A stretch of 64,000 nt of DNA. Source: Proteles cristata cristata. Taxonomy: Eukaryota > Chordata > Mammalia > Carnivora > Hyaenidae. A program made the translations under genes and the position numbers. Under the pieces are notes generated by a model. The model worked only from the letters and a program-made list of their open reading frames with translations, had not been told where the DNA came from and did no database searches. Below, in pieces: positions 1-11,285 of this stretch (the stretch's first letter is position 1; the number at the start of each line of letters is the position of its first letter). The stretch spans positions 1,302,001 to 1,366,000 of the forward strand of contig JAESUZ010002552.1 of assembly GCA_017311185.1 (NCBI GenBank). The letters are read 5' to 3'.

Positions 1-59
1 GACAGCAAACAACAGGTAAAATACATTTGAAAAATGACATAGTCATTTTGAAGGTGACT

Positions 60-540
60 TGGAGAAAAGAAGCAGGGTCTAGGGGTCACAAATGCAGGGG
101 TGGGGGGTTGTGAGCTGTGGTTTTAAACAGGGTAGTCAGGGGAGGCGTTGGTGAGAAGGTGATGTCAATGAGAAGTCTGAGCCAGGCCTTGAAGGAGGTG
201 AAAGAGTGACCCTGGGACATGGGGGCAGAGTCTTCCGGAATACAGAGCAGCCAGTACAAAGGCACTGAGGAGGCTTGGGGCAGAGTGAGCCAGGAGGAAA
301 GCAAGAGATGAAATCAGAGGTGGCGAGCCAAGGCACGTAGACCATTTGAAGCTCTTCAGATGTAACAAGGTCTCTGTGGCTCCTGTGTTCAAGATCATCT
401 GTAGAAGGGAAAGGCAGAACCGGAGAAGCCAGTTAGGCAATTACTGCAAAAATCCAGGTGACAGATGATGGTGGCATGGATTAGGGAGGTGGTGATGGCG
501 GGAAATGGTCAGGTTCTAGATCTACCTTAAATTCGAATTT
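60..540 (+). repeat. Old mammalian interspersed repeat, family not named
   Basis: Phrases such as 'gggtagtcaggggaggc', 'gagaaggtgatgtcaatgag' and 'gatgatggtggcatggatt' recur in diverged form in several places in this window (near 1030, 26600, 47110 and 56730) and are familiar from many mammalian introns. I recognise the repeat but cannot assign the family name with certainty. Confidence 0.45.
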
Positions 541-1029
541 ACGGACTGATTTGGGACACAAGCCACTCCTGTGACACAGGTAGTACGGAAAACAACCATA
601 CTGTGTGATTGGTGGGGTCCAAAAAATTCAATCTAGTTAAATAAAACGCAGGAAGGCTTTTTTGTTCATTGGGTCTTTGCTGGTGCAAAAGCGTAAGAAT
701 AAATATAGCGGAACTTAACACTGCACACAACTGTCACACACTGAAGGGAAGCAGTCCCAAAGTATCATGGGTCCGCCATTTCCCCAACCCCTCCCCTCAC
801 GCCTTCTGGGGAGAACTTTAGCCATTTGAAAACTAGCAGAAGGACCAGATCCAATTATGGTGGATCCTGACTTGCATTTATTGCAGGGTGTTTCATCAGA
901 GGCTTTACCATAATATATCAGTCTATGATAAATGGAATGGAATTAGCTATTGTTTATACCAGCATGAGACGTGTAGACCATCATAAAAACTCGAAAGAGA
1001 GCAGGTAAGTGTGAGCTAGAGAAGGCCGG

Positions 1030-1400
1030 GCTGCACAAAGACAGGACTGAAGAACAGAAATGGGCCATGAGGGGATGAGGAAGGGCATTCCTGGCAGACC
1101 AAACGGCATGAGCAAAGGCTTGAAGGAAAGAATCAACTTGGACAGCAAGGATGGTGGGTTAGCCAAAGCCAAGATCAAGTGGCATGATGAAAGCTCTGAA
1201 GCCCAGAGTGGCGTGGTCCAGCAGGCAGTGGGGAGGGACATTATTGCCAGGCTGAGAAAGGGAGCGGTAGTGTGTACACGATGGAAATTAACTTGGTGAC
1301 TGTGGATGGTGACTGAAAGAGAACGGAGACCAGATGAAGGTGGGAGATTCAGGAATCTATAGTAAAACCCGGCATGACATGATAAGAAACTAAGGAGAAG
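1030..1400 (+). repeat. Second partial copy of the old interspersed repeat
   Basis: It shares the middle part of the 60-540 repeat: an 'aagggcattcctggcagacc' type phrase followed by 'agcaaaggcttgaagg'. It is too diverged for exact boundaries. The 79-codon frame inside is not considered a gene. Confidence 0.4.
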
Positions 1401-1439
1401 TCAACAAGATTTGATGGAAAGACTTGAAAGGAAATGTAG

Positions 1440-1720
1440 TTCCCTCCATTTGGATGCTTTTCTTAGTCTCTTGGCCTCTCCCAGTCCTTCCTATCCTTCA
1501 AGGCTTGGCTTAAGTCTTTTCCAAGAAGCCGTTTTTAACTCCAGGCCACAGTGCCCTCTCTCCCCTGCACTCCTGAGGCACTTCTCTGCCACTGTCCTTG
1601 ATTGTCTGCATGCTGCTTTAACCCTAAGGGTGTCATTTGGTTCCCCAGGTAGGGTGGGAGTTTCTTGTATCCTTGTGACTAGCAAAATAGATGTTCCATA
1701 GATGTTTGTTGAGTGGGTAG
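1440..1720 (+). repeat. L2-like LINE 3' fragment
   Basis: Pyrimidine-rich text with 'cttcaaggcttggcttaag' and an end in 'tagatgtttgttgagtgg' resembles the L2 3' end. It runs directly into the tetranucleotide array that follows, which may have grown out of the L2 terminus. Confidence 0.45.
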
Positions 1721-2222
1721 GTGGGTAGATAGGTGGATAGATGGATAGATGGGTAGATGGATGGAGGGATGCGTGAGTGGATCGGTATATGAGTAGGTGG
1801 GTGGGTCGATGGATGGGTGGATGGATGGATGAGCAGATGGGAGATGAATAGATGAACGGGTGGGTGGGTGGATGGATAGGTGGATGGACAGATCAGTGGA
1901 TGGGTGTGTGAATGGATGGGTGGATGGGTGGATGGATGAGTAGATGGGGGCTGGATAGATCAGTGGATGGGTGGGTGGGTGGGTGGATGGATGGATGGAT
2001 GGATGTGTGGATGGAGAGATCAGTGGATGGGTGGGTGGGTGGGTGGATGGATGGATGGATGGATGTGTGGATGGATAGATCAGTGGATGGGTGGGTGGAT
2101 GAGTAGATGGAGGATGGATAGATCAGTGGATGGAGGAGTAGATGGGGGATGGACAGATCAGTGGATGGGTGGGTGGCTGGACAGACAGATTGGTGGATGG
2201 GTGGGTAGATGGGTGAAGCGAT
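1700..2222. repeat. GGAT/GGTG tetranucleotide array (degenerate)
   Basis: About 520 bases of GGAT, GGTG, AGAT and GAGT units. A higher-order unit of roughly 70 bases, beginning 'gatcagtggatgggtggg', is repeated at about 1957, 2017 and 2077. The long frames across it ([13 protein letters not shown] on +, [13 protein letters not shown] on -) result from a stop-free short repeat and are not genes. Confidence 0.95.
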
Positions 2223-3604
2223 GAGGCAGATGTACAGAGGAGACAGCACTCAGATATGGGGTGAGAACTGAAGAGAGAGCAGACAGGTCAAAAGTACGGG
2301 AGAGGCCAGGTTCCTGCTAGTGCCTTTCGGGTGCGCCTTGTGGAGGCAGCTCCCACTTCTTGGGGAGCAGGTGTGCAGCCCTTTTAAAGGCAGTAAACAG
2401 ATGGGACCTGGTGAAGCAGGAGAAGCTTGAGGTTCCACGGAAACTGTTTTGGAAGTGAGTGATGAGGACAAATATTCAATAAATATTTATTAGGCAGCCA
2501 CTCGGTGACCTACACTGAGGACACAGTGGTGACAAGCAGTTGTGTTTCTCTGCCAAGTCCTGCATGTGGAGAGGCCGGGAGCAGGGGCATCTGGGTGGTC
2601 CCTGTTCACCCATGTGACTGCAGGCAAATCGCCTCCCCTTCTTGGGGCCCCCGTGATTTCATTAGCCCTTCCAGCCTGGACTCCCGGAAGTCCTTTCCTC
2701 CTCTCTTCCAGAGCCTCTGCCCTGCTCTTGCGGGCTGCAGCCAGCACCCCACCCACTCGCACACATGGCCAGAGTGGGCCGGCTCTACCTCCGGGAGGAG
2801 GGAGTGGGCTCAGAGGAGGAGCAGGATTCCCTTGGAATGAGTGATACTCAATCAAGGAGTGAGCTGGCAGAAACCGATTCCCAGGGACCGGAACAAATGC
2901 CCAAACTGTACACCTTTACCTTGACCTAAAGAGAGGAGGGCCTAGAACAGCCCAGCAACCCTCCCAGGCTCCCCACCCTCCCCACCCCGCACACCTGCCC
3001 ACCCGCACTTCTGACTGGGGCCAGCCGTGGTCTCGGGTGCCACCCTGTGGTGGTGCTGGGAACCGCCTCCCTCAGTCTCCCCTCGGGGCAGCACTGACCA
3101 GAGCACTGGGCAGTCACCTGCCCAGCCTTCCCCTCCCACCTGCTTCCTTTCCCTTCTTTCCACGTTTCCTGCTTTCTTGTTTCCACCCTGTCCTCAGCGC
3201 GCACGTGTTTGTACACATACATTCATCACATCAGCACAGGTATGCGGGCTCACCGTGACAGCCAGGGTGTGCCCGGGCACGCGTTCCCTTGTGTAAACTC
3301 GTCACCATGGCCATGAACTCACATGCGCTCATGCCCCCTCTCTGCACAGCCATGCTCGGCGTCTTTTGCTCGCAGCCCAGGCTAGCTGCACGCCTGGCAC
3401 CCACCTTGCCCTACAGGGCAGACCACAGCCCAGAACCACAGCCCTGGTTTCTGGCACTCACAGGGTGTCCGTGGGGCCAGCATGGGAACCCACCCTCTTC
3501 CCTGTGCCCTGGGAGCAGGTGAAATCAGGCATGGGGTGCCCAGTGACCAGCAGGTGTTGGGCAGAGGGGCAGTGGGGATGTCTGCAGGGGGTGCAAGAGA
3601 ACCA

Positions 3605-3700
3605 ATGTCATCATAGGCCGATGGCCTCAGGCAAGTTCTTTAACCTCTCTGAGCCTTGTTGCCTGGCGCATTGAATAGAAATTAATAGCACGCTTATTTC
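3605..3700 (+). repeat. MIR-like SINE fragment
   Basis: The core 'caggcaagttctttaacctctctgagcc' resembles the MIR 3' half (ggcaagttacttaacc). Short and diverged. Confidence 0.4.
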
Positions 3701-4035
3701 TCAAGGTTCCGTGATGGTGACTGGTGGCTAGGGGCCACTGGGTCCAGGGTGGGCTCCACTGATGGGGAGGATCTGGGCTGGTTACACAGCCAAGGAGAAA
3801 GCCAGCATGGAGGCTCCGGGGCTCTGGGACTCTCTGCCTCTTCTCTCGCTCAGCCGCAACTCTGCAGCGCACGGGGCTCTTGGAGGGATGGGGCGCCCAG
3901 GGGCCTGTGCAGCCGGAGCCGCCCTTGGGCCTTGGGCCCATTTCCTGGCCCTTCCCTCCCCTGCCACCCCTTTTGACCCCCCACCCCAGGAGCAGACACT
4001 GACACTGTCCCCCTCCATGTCTTTTCCTCACCCAG

Positions 4036-4583
4036 AATTCCCCTACACCCCGTCTCCTCCTGAACATGGGCGGCGCGCCGGGCCGGTGCCCACGGCCATC
4101 ATTGGGGGCGTGGCGGGGAGCATCCTGCTGGTGGTGATCGTGGTCGGCGGGATCGTGGTCGCCCTGCGCCGGCGCAGGCACACCTTCAAGGGCGACTACA
4201 GCACCAAGAAGCACGTGTATGGCAATGGCTACAGCAAGGCAGGCATCCCCCAGCACCACCCGCCCATGGCCCAGAACCTGCAGTACCCGGATGACTCGGA
4301 CGATGAGAAGAAGGCTGGGCCCCTGGGCGGGAGCAGCTACGAGGAAGAAGAGGAGGAGGAGGGCGGCGGAGGGGGTGAGCGCAAGGTGGGTGGCCCCCAC
4401 CCCAAGTACGACGAGGACGCCAAGCGGCCCTACTTCACGGTGGATGAGGCAGAGGCCCGTCAGGACGGCTACGGGGACCGGACTCTGGGCTACCAGTATG
4501 ACCCCGAGCAGCTGGACTTGGCCGAGAACATGGTTTCTCAGAATGACGGGTCTTTCATTTCCAAGAAGGAGTGGTACGTGTAG
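4036..4583 (+). CDS. NECTIN1: Nectin-1, terminal coding exon of the alpha isoform (transmembrane segment and cytoplasmic tail)
   Basis: Nectin-1 is an Ig-superfamily adhesion protein of adherens junctions. It binds nectins on neighbouring cells through its ectodomain and afadin (AFDN) through its C-terminus, and is also known as an entry receptor for alphaherpesviruses. This exon starts after a CCCAG acceptor. Its first two bases complete a GAA codon begun in the preceding exon (outside the window), and it encodes about 182 residues: the membrane-proximal EFPYTPSPPE, a transmembrane helix (TAIIGG through GIVVAL), a basic stop-transfer RRRR, a tail with an acidic run of seven Glu followed by five Gly, and the C-terminal PDZ ligand EWYV before TAG. 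The match to mammalian nectin-1 is close to complete from memory. I recall the human tail as one residue longer, probably in the Glu run. The 273-codon open frame that begins upstream at 3762 is intron read-through, not the protein start. Confidence 0.97.
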
Positions 4584-7238
4584 CCTCCCTCTCCAGAGCC
4601 TCTGTCTGCTCCCCTTTCTCCCCAGCCCCCCGCCCGCACGCCCCCGGCCCACCCCCATGCCCACTCCTCCAGGACAGAGACTCGCCCAGCTGCCCAGAGC
4701 CAGCCCCACACTTCCGGGGAGCGGGGAGCCCAGGGCAGACACGACCTGGCTTTGGTTTGGTTTCCTCCCTGTCCCCGGCCCTCCCCATGGTGGTGTGTTC
4801 GCTGCGGCTTTGGTATTGCTGTACCTTCCCTCCCCTCCTGCCCTCTACCTGCCCTCTGTGTGGGGAGCCCTGTTCTTGTCTTGTGTACCTGGGCCTCCCT
4901 CCAGGGTTTGGGGAACCAGCCCTCCCCCGCCCCCCCAACACTGGAATTTGTTTGTGGTCTTTCCACCGGGGGTAGAGGGCTGAGGGATTTCCGAGAGGAA
5001 AAGCCCCACCCCCACCCCCAGATGCTGCTCCTCTTTTCCCAGGTAGGGGGACCCCCCCCACACCCCCTGCCACGAGCAGCCGGGAGCTTGGGACCCCGCT
5101 CTAGACAGCCGTTGCACCCAAGAGACAGGGAGAGGCTTCTCTAAAGCCCCAGGGTTGTCTTGTTACGTGAATCGAGTTGAGGTCCCTACCAGGGACCTTG
5201 GGCAGTGTGTTCTCCTGGCGAGGCTGGTTTTACATTGTTTTTCCTCACTGGCCAACAGGGAGTGAAGTTGGCCCAGCTCTGGTGTGTCTCTCCTCTTGAC
5301 CCCTCTCTGCTCCCCACATCGTGGGACTCCGGGTAGACTCTGGCCCCACACTTCCCGTATGCCTCTACCAACACATACACACACCTCCATGCACACTCGC
5401 CACTCGTGTCTGCCCCTCGTTCCCGTGGGGTCACATGCCCTCCCCAGCTGGACACTGCCTAAGGCCCGCCCCTCTCTATCCCACCTCTTCCCCCTCTCCC
5501 CCCACCCCCAGCTGAGGATGGGGACAGCCTTCAGAAGTCTCCAGGGATGGCTGAGACCAGGGCCCGTGAAGCTGGCCCTGAATTGCTTCTTTCAGCATGG
5601 GAGGTTCTCAGGTTTCTCCCGTACCTGGCAAGTGCTAGCAACTCAATCCTCCTGGGGAGTCAGGGCAGGGGTCCCTAAGATGTCTGGGAGTCAGAGGTGA
5701 CCGGGCACCACCACGGAGGGCAGTGGGGAAGGGAGTCCACCCGGTAGAAGTTTTGCAAACACAGATGCTGAAGAGTGCAGGCGGTGGCTTGTGCCAAGGC
5801 CAGTGCAGATGTTCTGGGCTTGCCGGACAGTACAAAGGGGGTGGGGGTGGGGGGGCAGGAATCCTGATCCAGCAGCTCCTGCTCACTGCTCTCCCCTCCC
5901 CACCCAGCTATCCTTGGTCTCCATTCTGGGATGGGGCAGGAGGGACCCTGGGGAAGCTTTCCCTGTGAGTTACAGATTCCCTCCTTGAATGGGGCTCCGG
6001 GTTCCCATCGGTCACCCAAGACAAGGGTTTCCTGTCTGTACAGTGGGGGACAGGCCCCTCTCAGCTCTCTCAGTTCCCCCAGCTCAAAGTGCCTCAGTTC
6101 CTCCATCTGTCCACCCTGGTCCCCCCAGCGCTCTAGATAGAAAGGACTCCAGGATGGGAGAGCAGGCTCACGCCTGCCCATTAGGGTTCCAGTTACCGCA
6201 GGCCGTCAGGGGCTCTGTGGGATGGCAGGTGTTGCGGGCCGGGAGGGAAGCAGAACTCTGTGCCCCACGGGCACTGGCCTACCCTGCCACAGGCTTCCCA
6301 AGGGAGCCCCAGCCGCACTCCTCCCCTCCCTGGTGCTGCTATTGAACCTCCCACCAGCCCCGTCTCTGCCCTGGCACCCCTGGGTCCACCAGCTGGGCCG
6401 CCCTCACCCGGCCCCCACTGCCCCAGCCCCAGCCCTGGCTGCCCAGTAGCCACGTAGCAGAAGTCTGAAGCCATGCCAGCCCTGGGGTGGCTTTCCCCTC
6501 TTGGCATTGGGGGTACTGGATGGGGTGGAGATGGGGGAGACGATTCTGGGGTCTTTCTAAGCCACAGGACAGAGCGGAGCAGAGGTGCCGGGCTATTTCT
6601 CCCAGTGGTATTAGCGTCGCCCAGGGCAGAGGACCTTTTCCATGTCACATCACTGCCGCATCCCACCTCACGGCACTCTGGCCCCTCTGCTTGGTCTCCT
6701 GCCGGCCCAACCCCCAGGCAGGAGGAAACCCCGGGGGCCTCCCTGATAGAGGCATTCTCTGTCCCCTTGAAACCGAAAGAATTCTTCCTCCTGTATCTCC
6801 CTTGTCCTGCACTGCCGCCCCCCCTTCCTCACTATGTGATGTTCTTAGGAGGGCCCCCGGGCCCAGCCAAAGCACTGAGTCCCCCTTGAGACCCCTCCAT
6901 GCCCTCCCCCCAAGCAAAGCACAAAGTAGGATCCATGCCACACGCATGGGCCGCGTGGGAGGCTCCTGTCTACCTTGCCGGGCAGCAGCATGCCCAGCAG
7001 GGCGGTTGCTCCTCCGGGGCCGAGGGTGGGCCGGGGGCAGGCAGGGGTCGGCGCTCGGGCCTGGAGAGACGGGGCTTTCTGCGCCCCGAGTTTGCGGGAA
7101 CGTGGGCCCTGCTGTCGGGCCCACAGACACAGCCAGCCGACGAAGGGGAGGCCTGGCCCAGCAGAGAGATGAGGACCTTCCGCGTCTCCTTCGCTCCCCC
7201 CCAGCCTGAGCTGAGCCTTCTGCCTTTGCTGGAGATGA

Positions 7239-7244
7239 AATAAA
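7239..7244 (+). terminator. NECTIN1: Proximal polyadenylation signal AATAAA (alpha transcript)
   Basis: AATAAA in the context 'gagatgaaataaacttgg', followed by a GT-rich stretch (tggtattcattgtg) suitable as a downstream element. Use of this site would give a 3' UTR of about 2.7 kb. Confidence 0.6.
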
Positions 7245-8142
7245 CTTGGTATTCATTGTGCCAAGGCCTCCCCCGTTGTCACCCTGCCTCTTGTTACCCC
7301 TCTCAGTTCTTGCCCCGGACCCTGCTCCCCTGCTCCCCCCTATTTCTTTAAGGTTTTGATATTGTTCTAATGTGTAAACAAAGCATCCGAGTCCCCTTTG
7401 ATCAGAAGGAGCCGAAACGCAGCAGCAGGGAATCCTTGAGGCGCGGCCCCCACCCCGGGCCCAGCCTGCGCGCACACGGGGCACGCCCCCCGCCCCCAAG
7501 CGCAGGTGCGCACGCGCAGAGGGACGGGCTGGTCCTGCCGGAAGCCCCGCAGCAGAGACATGACTTCCCAGTGCCCGGGCGGTCAGAGAGACTCACGGGG
7601 GCCTCTTTCCCGGGGCGCACGCCCCTCATTCCGCCCCCGCCCCCGCCAACCTCCCTCCCATGTGCCCAAGTCATTGGTGCAATAATCCAGGGAGGACAGG
7701 GGCCCAGAGACCTCCGAAGCCACCAGGAACCTCTCCTGCTAAGGGGCGCGTGGGCCCTTCCCTGGCCACAGAGACACCTGCTCTGGCTGCGGGCGCCGCG
7801 CGGCCCGGGCCCAGGTGCTGCTGGTCTTCCGACTCCTGCTGTGAGGAACGGGATTCTTGGCCGGAAAACAACCGCAACAACAACAACAACAAAAAAATGG
7901 TTTTCTGTTTTTGTACAAATGGAAACAAAATCCAGGAGAAGCTGCCACTCTTCACCTCTGAGTGCGATGCGCTACCTTGATTTCAGTTTCTTCATCGCCG
8001 TGTTCGTCTTTGGCCCCGGGGACGGCCCAGCAGATTCTCCTGGTTCTGACCTAGGGGGTGTTTGCATCACCCCCTTTTACTTGTATAAAAAAAAAAAATG
8101 GGTTGAAAACTGTACTGAGGAAAAAAAATGTACTTTTTTATA

Positions 8143-8148
8143 AATAAA
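8143..8148 (+). terminator. NECTIN1: Distal polyadenylation signal AATAAA (alpha transcript)
   Basis: AATAAA in 'ttataaataaagtgttt', followed within 20-35 bases by 'gggtgcctgtgtcgctcgtctg' type GT-rich sequence (8165 on). This is the most plausible main end of the alpha mRNA: the A/U-rich terminal UTR stops here and ordinary GC-rich intron-like sequence resumes. Confidence 0.75.
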
Positions 8149-9184
8149 GTGTTTAAAACAACATTGGGTGCCTGTGTCGCTCGTCTGCCTGCAGTGGCCA
8201 TGCTAGGGGACAGGGGAGAGCTGGAGACAGGCCAGCATGGTAGCGAAGGGGAGGGGGCCTCCCGGCCGTGCCCAGGCCCGTGGTTTTGGGACAGTGGCAC
8301 AGACCCCTGGAGGAGCCTTCCCCGGGGTGGGGACTGGGGTTGCGGTCAGGGTCCTGCCTGAGATGTCACCCCAGCTCCCAGGCTGCAAGGAAGTAGCGCC
8401 CACACCCGGGAAGAGTGGTGGGCAGCAGCAGCGGGAAGGCTGGGCCTCTACAGGCACAGGTAGGGAGGCCTTTGGGACACGTGGCCTGAGAGGCTGGGGG
8501 CGGGGGCGGGGGTGGGGAGGGGGGACAGGGCCCTCCCTGGGCTGGCCCAAGTCCCTGCCTTCCTGAGTTTAGGCCTCTGCTGCCCTCCAGTAGGCTTCTT
8601 CCCGTTCCCCTTCTCGCCCGCTGCCTCATGCCAGGTCCCCTCCTGTGGTCTTTTGGAGATGAAACCCAGCAGTGTCACCTGCTGTGTCAGACGGACTGGG
8701 GACAGAGAAGAGATGGGGAGCTTTATCTTCTGTCTCCTGCCAGGTATCTCTCCAAGAGACCCAGCCCATCATCTACTAGCCGGCGGGGGTGGGGGGGAGC
8801 CGGGTGCAGGGAGGGTCCCCTCATTCCTTGCTTACCTCCCCTCCCCACTCCACCACCATCTGCTTCCCATCTCCAGGGCTGGAATGCAGGACAAATCGAT
8901 CCTAGGTGGGAGTGGCAGGGACTGCACCTCCCTGTCACCCCCGGTAGCCTCTCCTTTCACTGAAATCCACATCATACACCCCTGAGAAAAGGGGGTAGGG
9001 ATGCTGAGAGCCAAGGTGGCCACTTAGCAGAAAAGCCCTCCCGCTCATGTCGGGGGAAGCCCCATCCTCCATACCTAGGATTCGGGGCAGGGTGGGGAGG
9101 CCAGCAGGAACCTGGAGGAATTGGGCGTGGAGAAGCAGCCGGCAGCTGTTGGCAGCTGGCTGGGCCTCTCACTAGAAGGCCAAA

Positions 9185-9480
9185 CCCAGCACCCTAGACT
9201 GTGTTTAGATGCTGATTCTCGAATGAGATGCAAATTGGTTGTTTAAGTGGTCACTTCCTCAGTTTTCCAGGCTGTCCATTTAAGTTAATTTTTAATTTGC
9301 GCAGGCAATAAATGCTTAATTACATTATTAATATATTGCAAGAGAGCAGTGGACAGAACGTCCTAATTGGCATTTAACTAGAGCGTTCCGGCAAATTAGC
9401 CAAGACTTTCTCCGGCAGCGGAAGGAGGGCAAGCCAATTAGTCCCAGGCACAGCCTCTCTGGGCGGGAGGAGCCTAATCT
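9185..9480. promoter_or_regulatory. Candidate enhancer: AT-rich homeodomain/POU motif cluster
   Basis: An AT-rich island in GC-rich surroundings without repeat signatures. It holds a perfect octamer ATGCAAAT (9228-9235), an Nkx-type TTAAGTGG (9243-9250), TAATTA (9317-9322), ATTATTAATA (from 9325), CTAATTGG (from 9363), AAATTAG (from 9393) and CCAATTAG (9434-9441). This density is typical of conserved developmental enhancers. Function is inferred from motif content only. Confidence 0.4.
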
Positions 9481-10561
9481 GGCCCCTTCCCCCAGGGTCC
9501 CAGGAGACTAGGGCACACCTAGCTTTCTAGGTGGTAGTTGAGTTGGCTCTGGAAGAACTTTGCTCATTAGGGTCCTTCTGCCCAAACCTCAACCCTCGGC
9601 CCCGTCCTTGCTTTCCCCGCCCCGCCCCCTCAGTACAGCAGAGGACCAAATGCAGGATGCCCTGGAGAACAGGACCCGCCTGGTGGCTAAGCTCCCGCTG
9701 GGTGTGCCCACCATTGCCCTACCTCAGCTGTGGGACCAGAACTAGGATAACTGGGCACCCAGACCTGCTTTCTGGATACCATGGTGGCCTCATTCCCTTC
9801 CTCTTTACCTGGACCACTCTGCTTGCAGATGGCTAAGTGAATGAACTTGAAGAACGGAGGACTGCAGTTTTTACTCCATTCATTTGACCACTCTGGGCCA
9901 GGCACTGTGAGATACTGTGATTGTCCCATCCAGAGTCCCCTGCTCTCAAAGAATTCAGAGCCTCCAGGGGTCCCAGATTCCCAAACAGCCAGTGCCTGCT
10001 GGCCACGGGCTGGAGCAGAGCTGCGTGGAAAGCCCCATGATAGCACAGAATGGGAATAGCTCATTTTGCTTGGGAAGGTCTGAAAGGCTTGATAGAGGAC
10101 GTGACATTTCTCCTGGGCCTGAAGCATGGGTAGGAAGTTCTCCAGACCAGAGGTGTGATAAGAGAATCCCAGGCTAACATGAGACTTTATCATCTTACAT
10201 TGGTTGTTCTAAAAGAGATCGTTCTAGTCTGACACACTCATTCGGCACAGTGAGAACAGAAGCCTAGAGAGGAAACTAAGGCCTGGCGACCAGACCATCA
10301 GAAAGCACCTGCTAAACATGCTCTGGGCCAGAGCCAGGGTGGGGAGTGGTGTGGTGGAAGGAAGCCAGGGAAGGGGTGACACCACCCGAACTGGAGAATG
10401 CTAGACCTGACGCCAGTTTCAGTTCACCCCCGGAGCGGAGCGAACCCCCGTGGGTTATCAGCTGGGCTGTGGGAGCCACACCTGGTGTGCTGAGTGGAAA
10501 AGACAGTACAATTCTGACGCAGGTTCCCGTGTGCCTTTTCTTCCATGCCACCAAGCAATAG

Positions 10562-11285
10562 ACTCAGTTCTGACACCATGGACCTGGAGGAAGCATCAGA
10601 TCCCACAGGCCGGGGGCTCAGTCCCACAAGACTGGCTGCCCCCCACTCCAAACACCAGGGTCAAATGCAGGTTGCCACCTGTGCATCTGACGGACGGGCT
10701 ATTAATCAGAGGTTCCTTGGGTTCGATTAACTTGCTCGAGTGGCTCACAGAACTTAGGAAGCCAGTTAACTCAGTAGATCACCTGTTTATTACAAAAGGC
10801 TGTAACTCATGGAAAAGCCGCCTAGGCAGGTGCAAGGGAAGGGGCTGGAAGCTTCTGCACCCTGCCGGGGCTGGCTATCCATCCCGCGCCTGCGCCTGCG
10901 CCTGCAGGTGTTCACCAACCCAGAAGCTCTCGAACCCCGTCCCTTTGGGCATTTACGGAGGCCTCAAGACACAGGCCTGATTGACAGACTTATCGCCTGC
11001 GGGTAGCTGAACTCAATCTCCAGCCCCTCTCTACTCCCTGGAGGTCAGAGGTGGGGTGGAAAGTTCCAACCTTCTAATCACATGGCTGGCAGCCAGCCGC
11101 CATTCTTAGGTGTTGTCCAAACTTCATTAACTTAAACTCAGGTGTGGTTGAAAGGATTTCTTCTGCGTATCAGGACACCTTTTATCGCTCTTATCACTTA
11201 GGAAATTCCAAGGGTTTTAGGAAGCTCTGTGCCAGAAACCAGGACAAAGAGCAAATGTGTGCTTCTTACTGTAAATCAGTGTCCA
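10562..11285 (+). mobile_element. Solo LTR of an endogenous retrovirus (probably ERVL class)
   Basis: The phrases 'ttccttgggttcgattaac', 'ttcaccaacccagaagctct', 'actcaatctccagcccctct' and 'ggaaattccaagggttttag' match a familiar mammalian ERVL-type LTR whose exact subfamily name I cannot give. No internal retroviral sequence is seen on either side, so it is taken as a solo LTR. Frames inside it are not genes. Confidence 0.55.

Larger units (their letters stand above)
1..4035 (+). other. NECTIN1: NECTIN1 intron upstream of the alpha terminal exon
   Basis: No coding exon is recognised here. The stretch holds two copies of an old interspersed repeat (about 60-540 and 1030-1400), an L2-like segment (about 1440-1720), a tetranucleotide array (1700-2220) and a MIR-like fragment near 3605. 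It ends in a pyrimidine-rich tract and CCCAG acceptor just before 4036. The exons for the three Ig domains, including the exon whose last base supplies the G of the shared GAA codon, must lie upstream of the window. Open frames here are short, overlap on both strands and look fortuitous. Confidence 0.8.
4584..8165 (+). other. NECTIN1: NECTIN1 alpha 3' UTR
   Basis: About 3.55 kb of GC- and C-rich sequence follows the alpha stop, with no SINE insertion, as expected for a constrained transcript end. It carries an ACAAC-type short repeat near 7870-7892 and an A/U-rich last 250 bases with TGTACAAAT and TGTATAAA motifs. It ends near 8160, about 15-20 bases after the second AATAAA. All open frames here are short and non-homologous. 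Confidence 0.85.

Noticed and set aside
1957..2100. CRISPR-like pattern of repeats about 60-70 bases apart
   Set aside because: The 'spacers' are themselves GGAT/GGTG repeats, and the genome is mammalian.
3762..4035. Upstream extension of the alpha open frame starting at an ATG at 3762
   Set aside because: A pyrimidine tract and CAG acceptor at 4035, plus the exact nectin-1 sequence starting at EFPYTP, show this part is intron.
3627..4742. 371-codon open frame on the - strand
   Set aside because: It is the antisense shadow of the GC-rich NECTIN1 alpha exon and has no domain of its own.
10884..10912. GCGCCTGCGCCTGCG words as an NRF1-type promoter
   Set aside because: They fall inside an ERV LTR and are a short local triplication. 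There is no CpG island or exon nearby.
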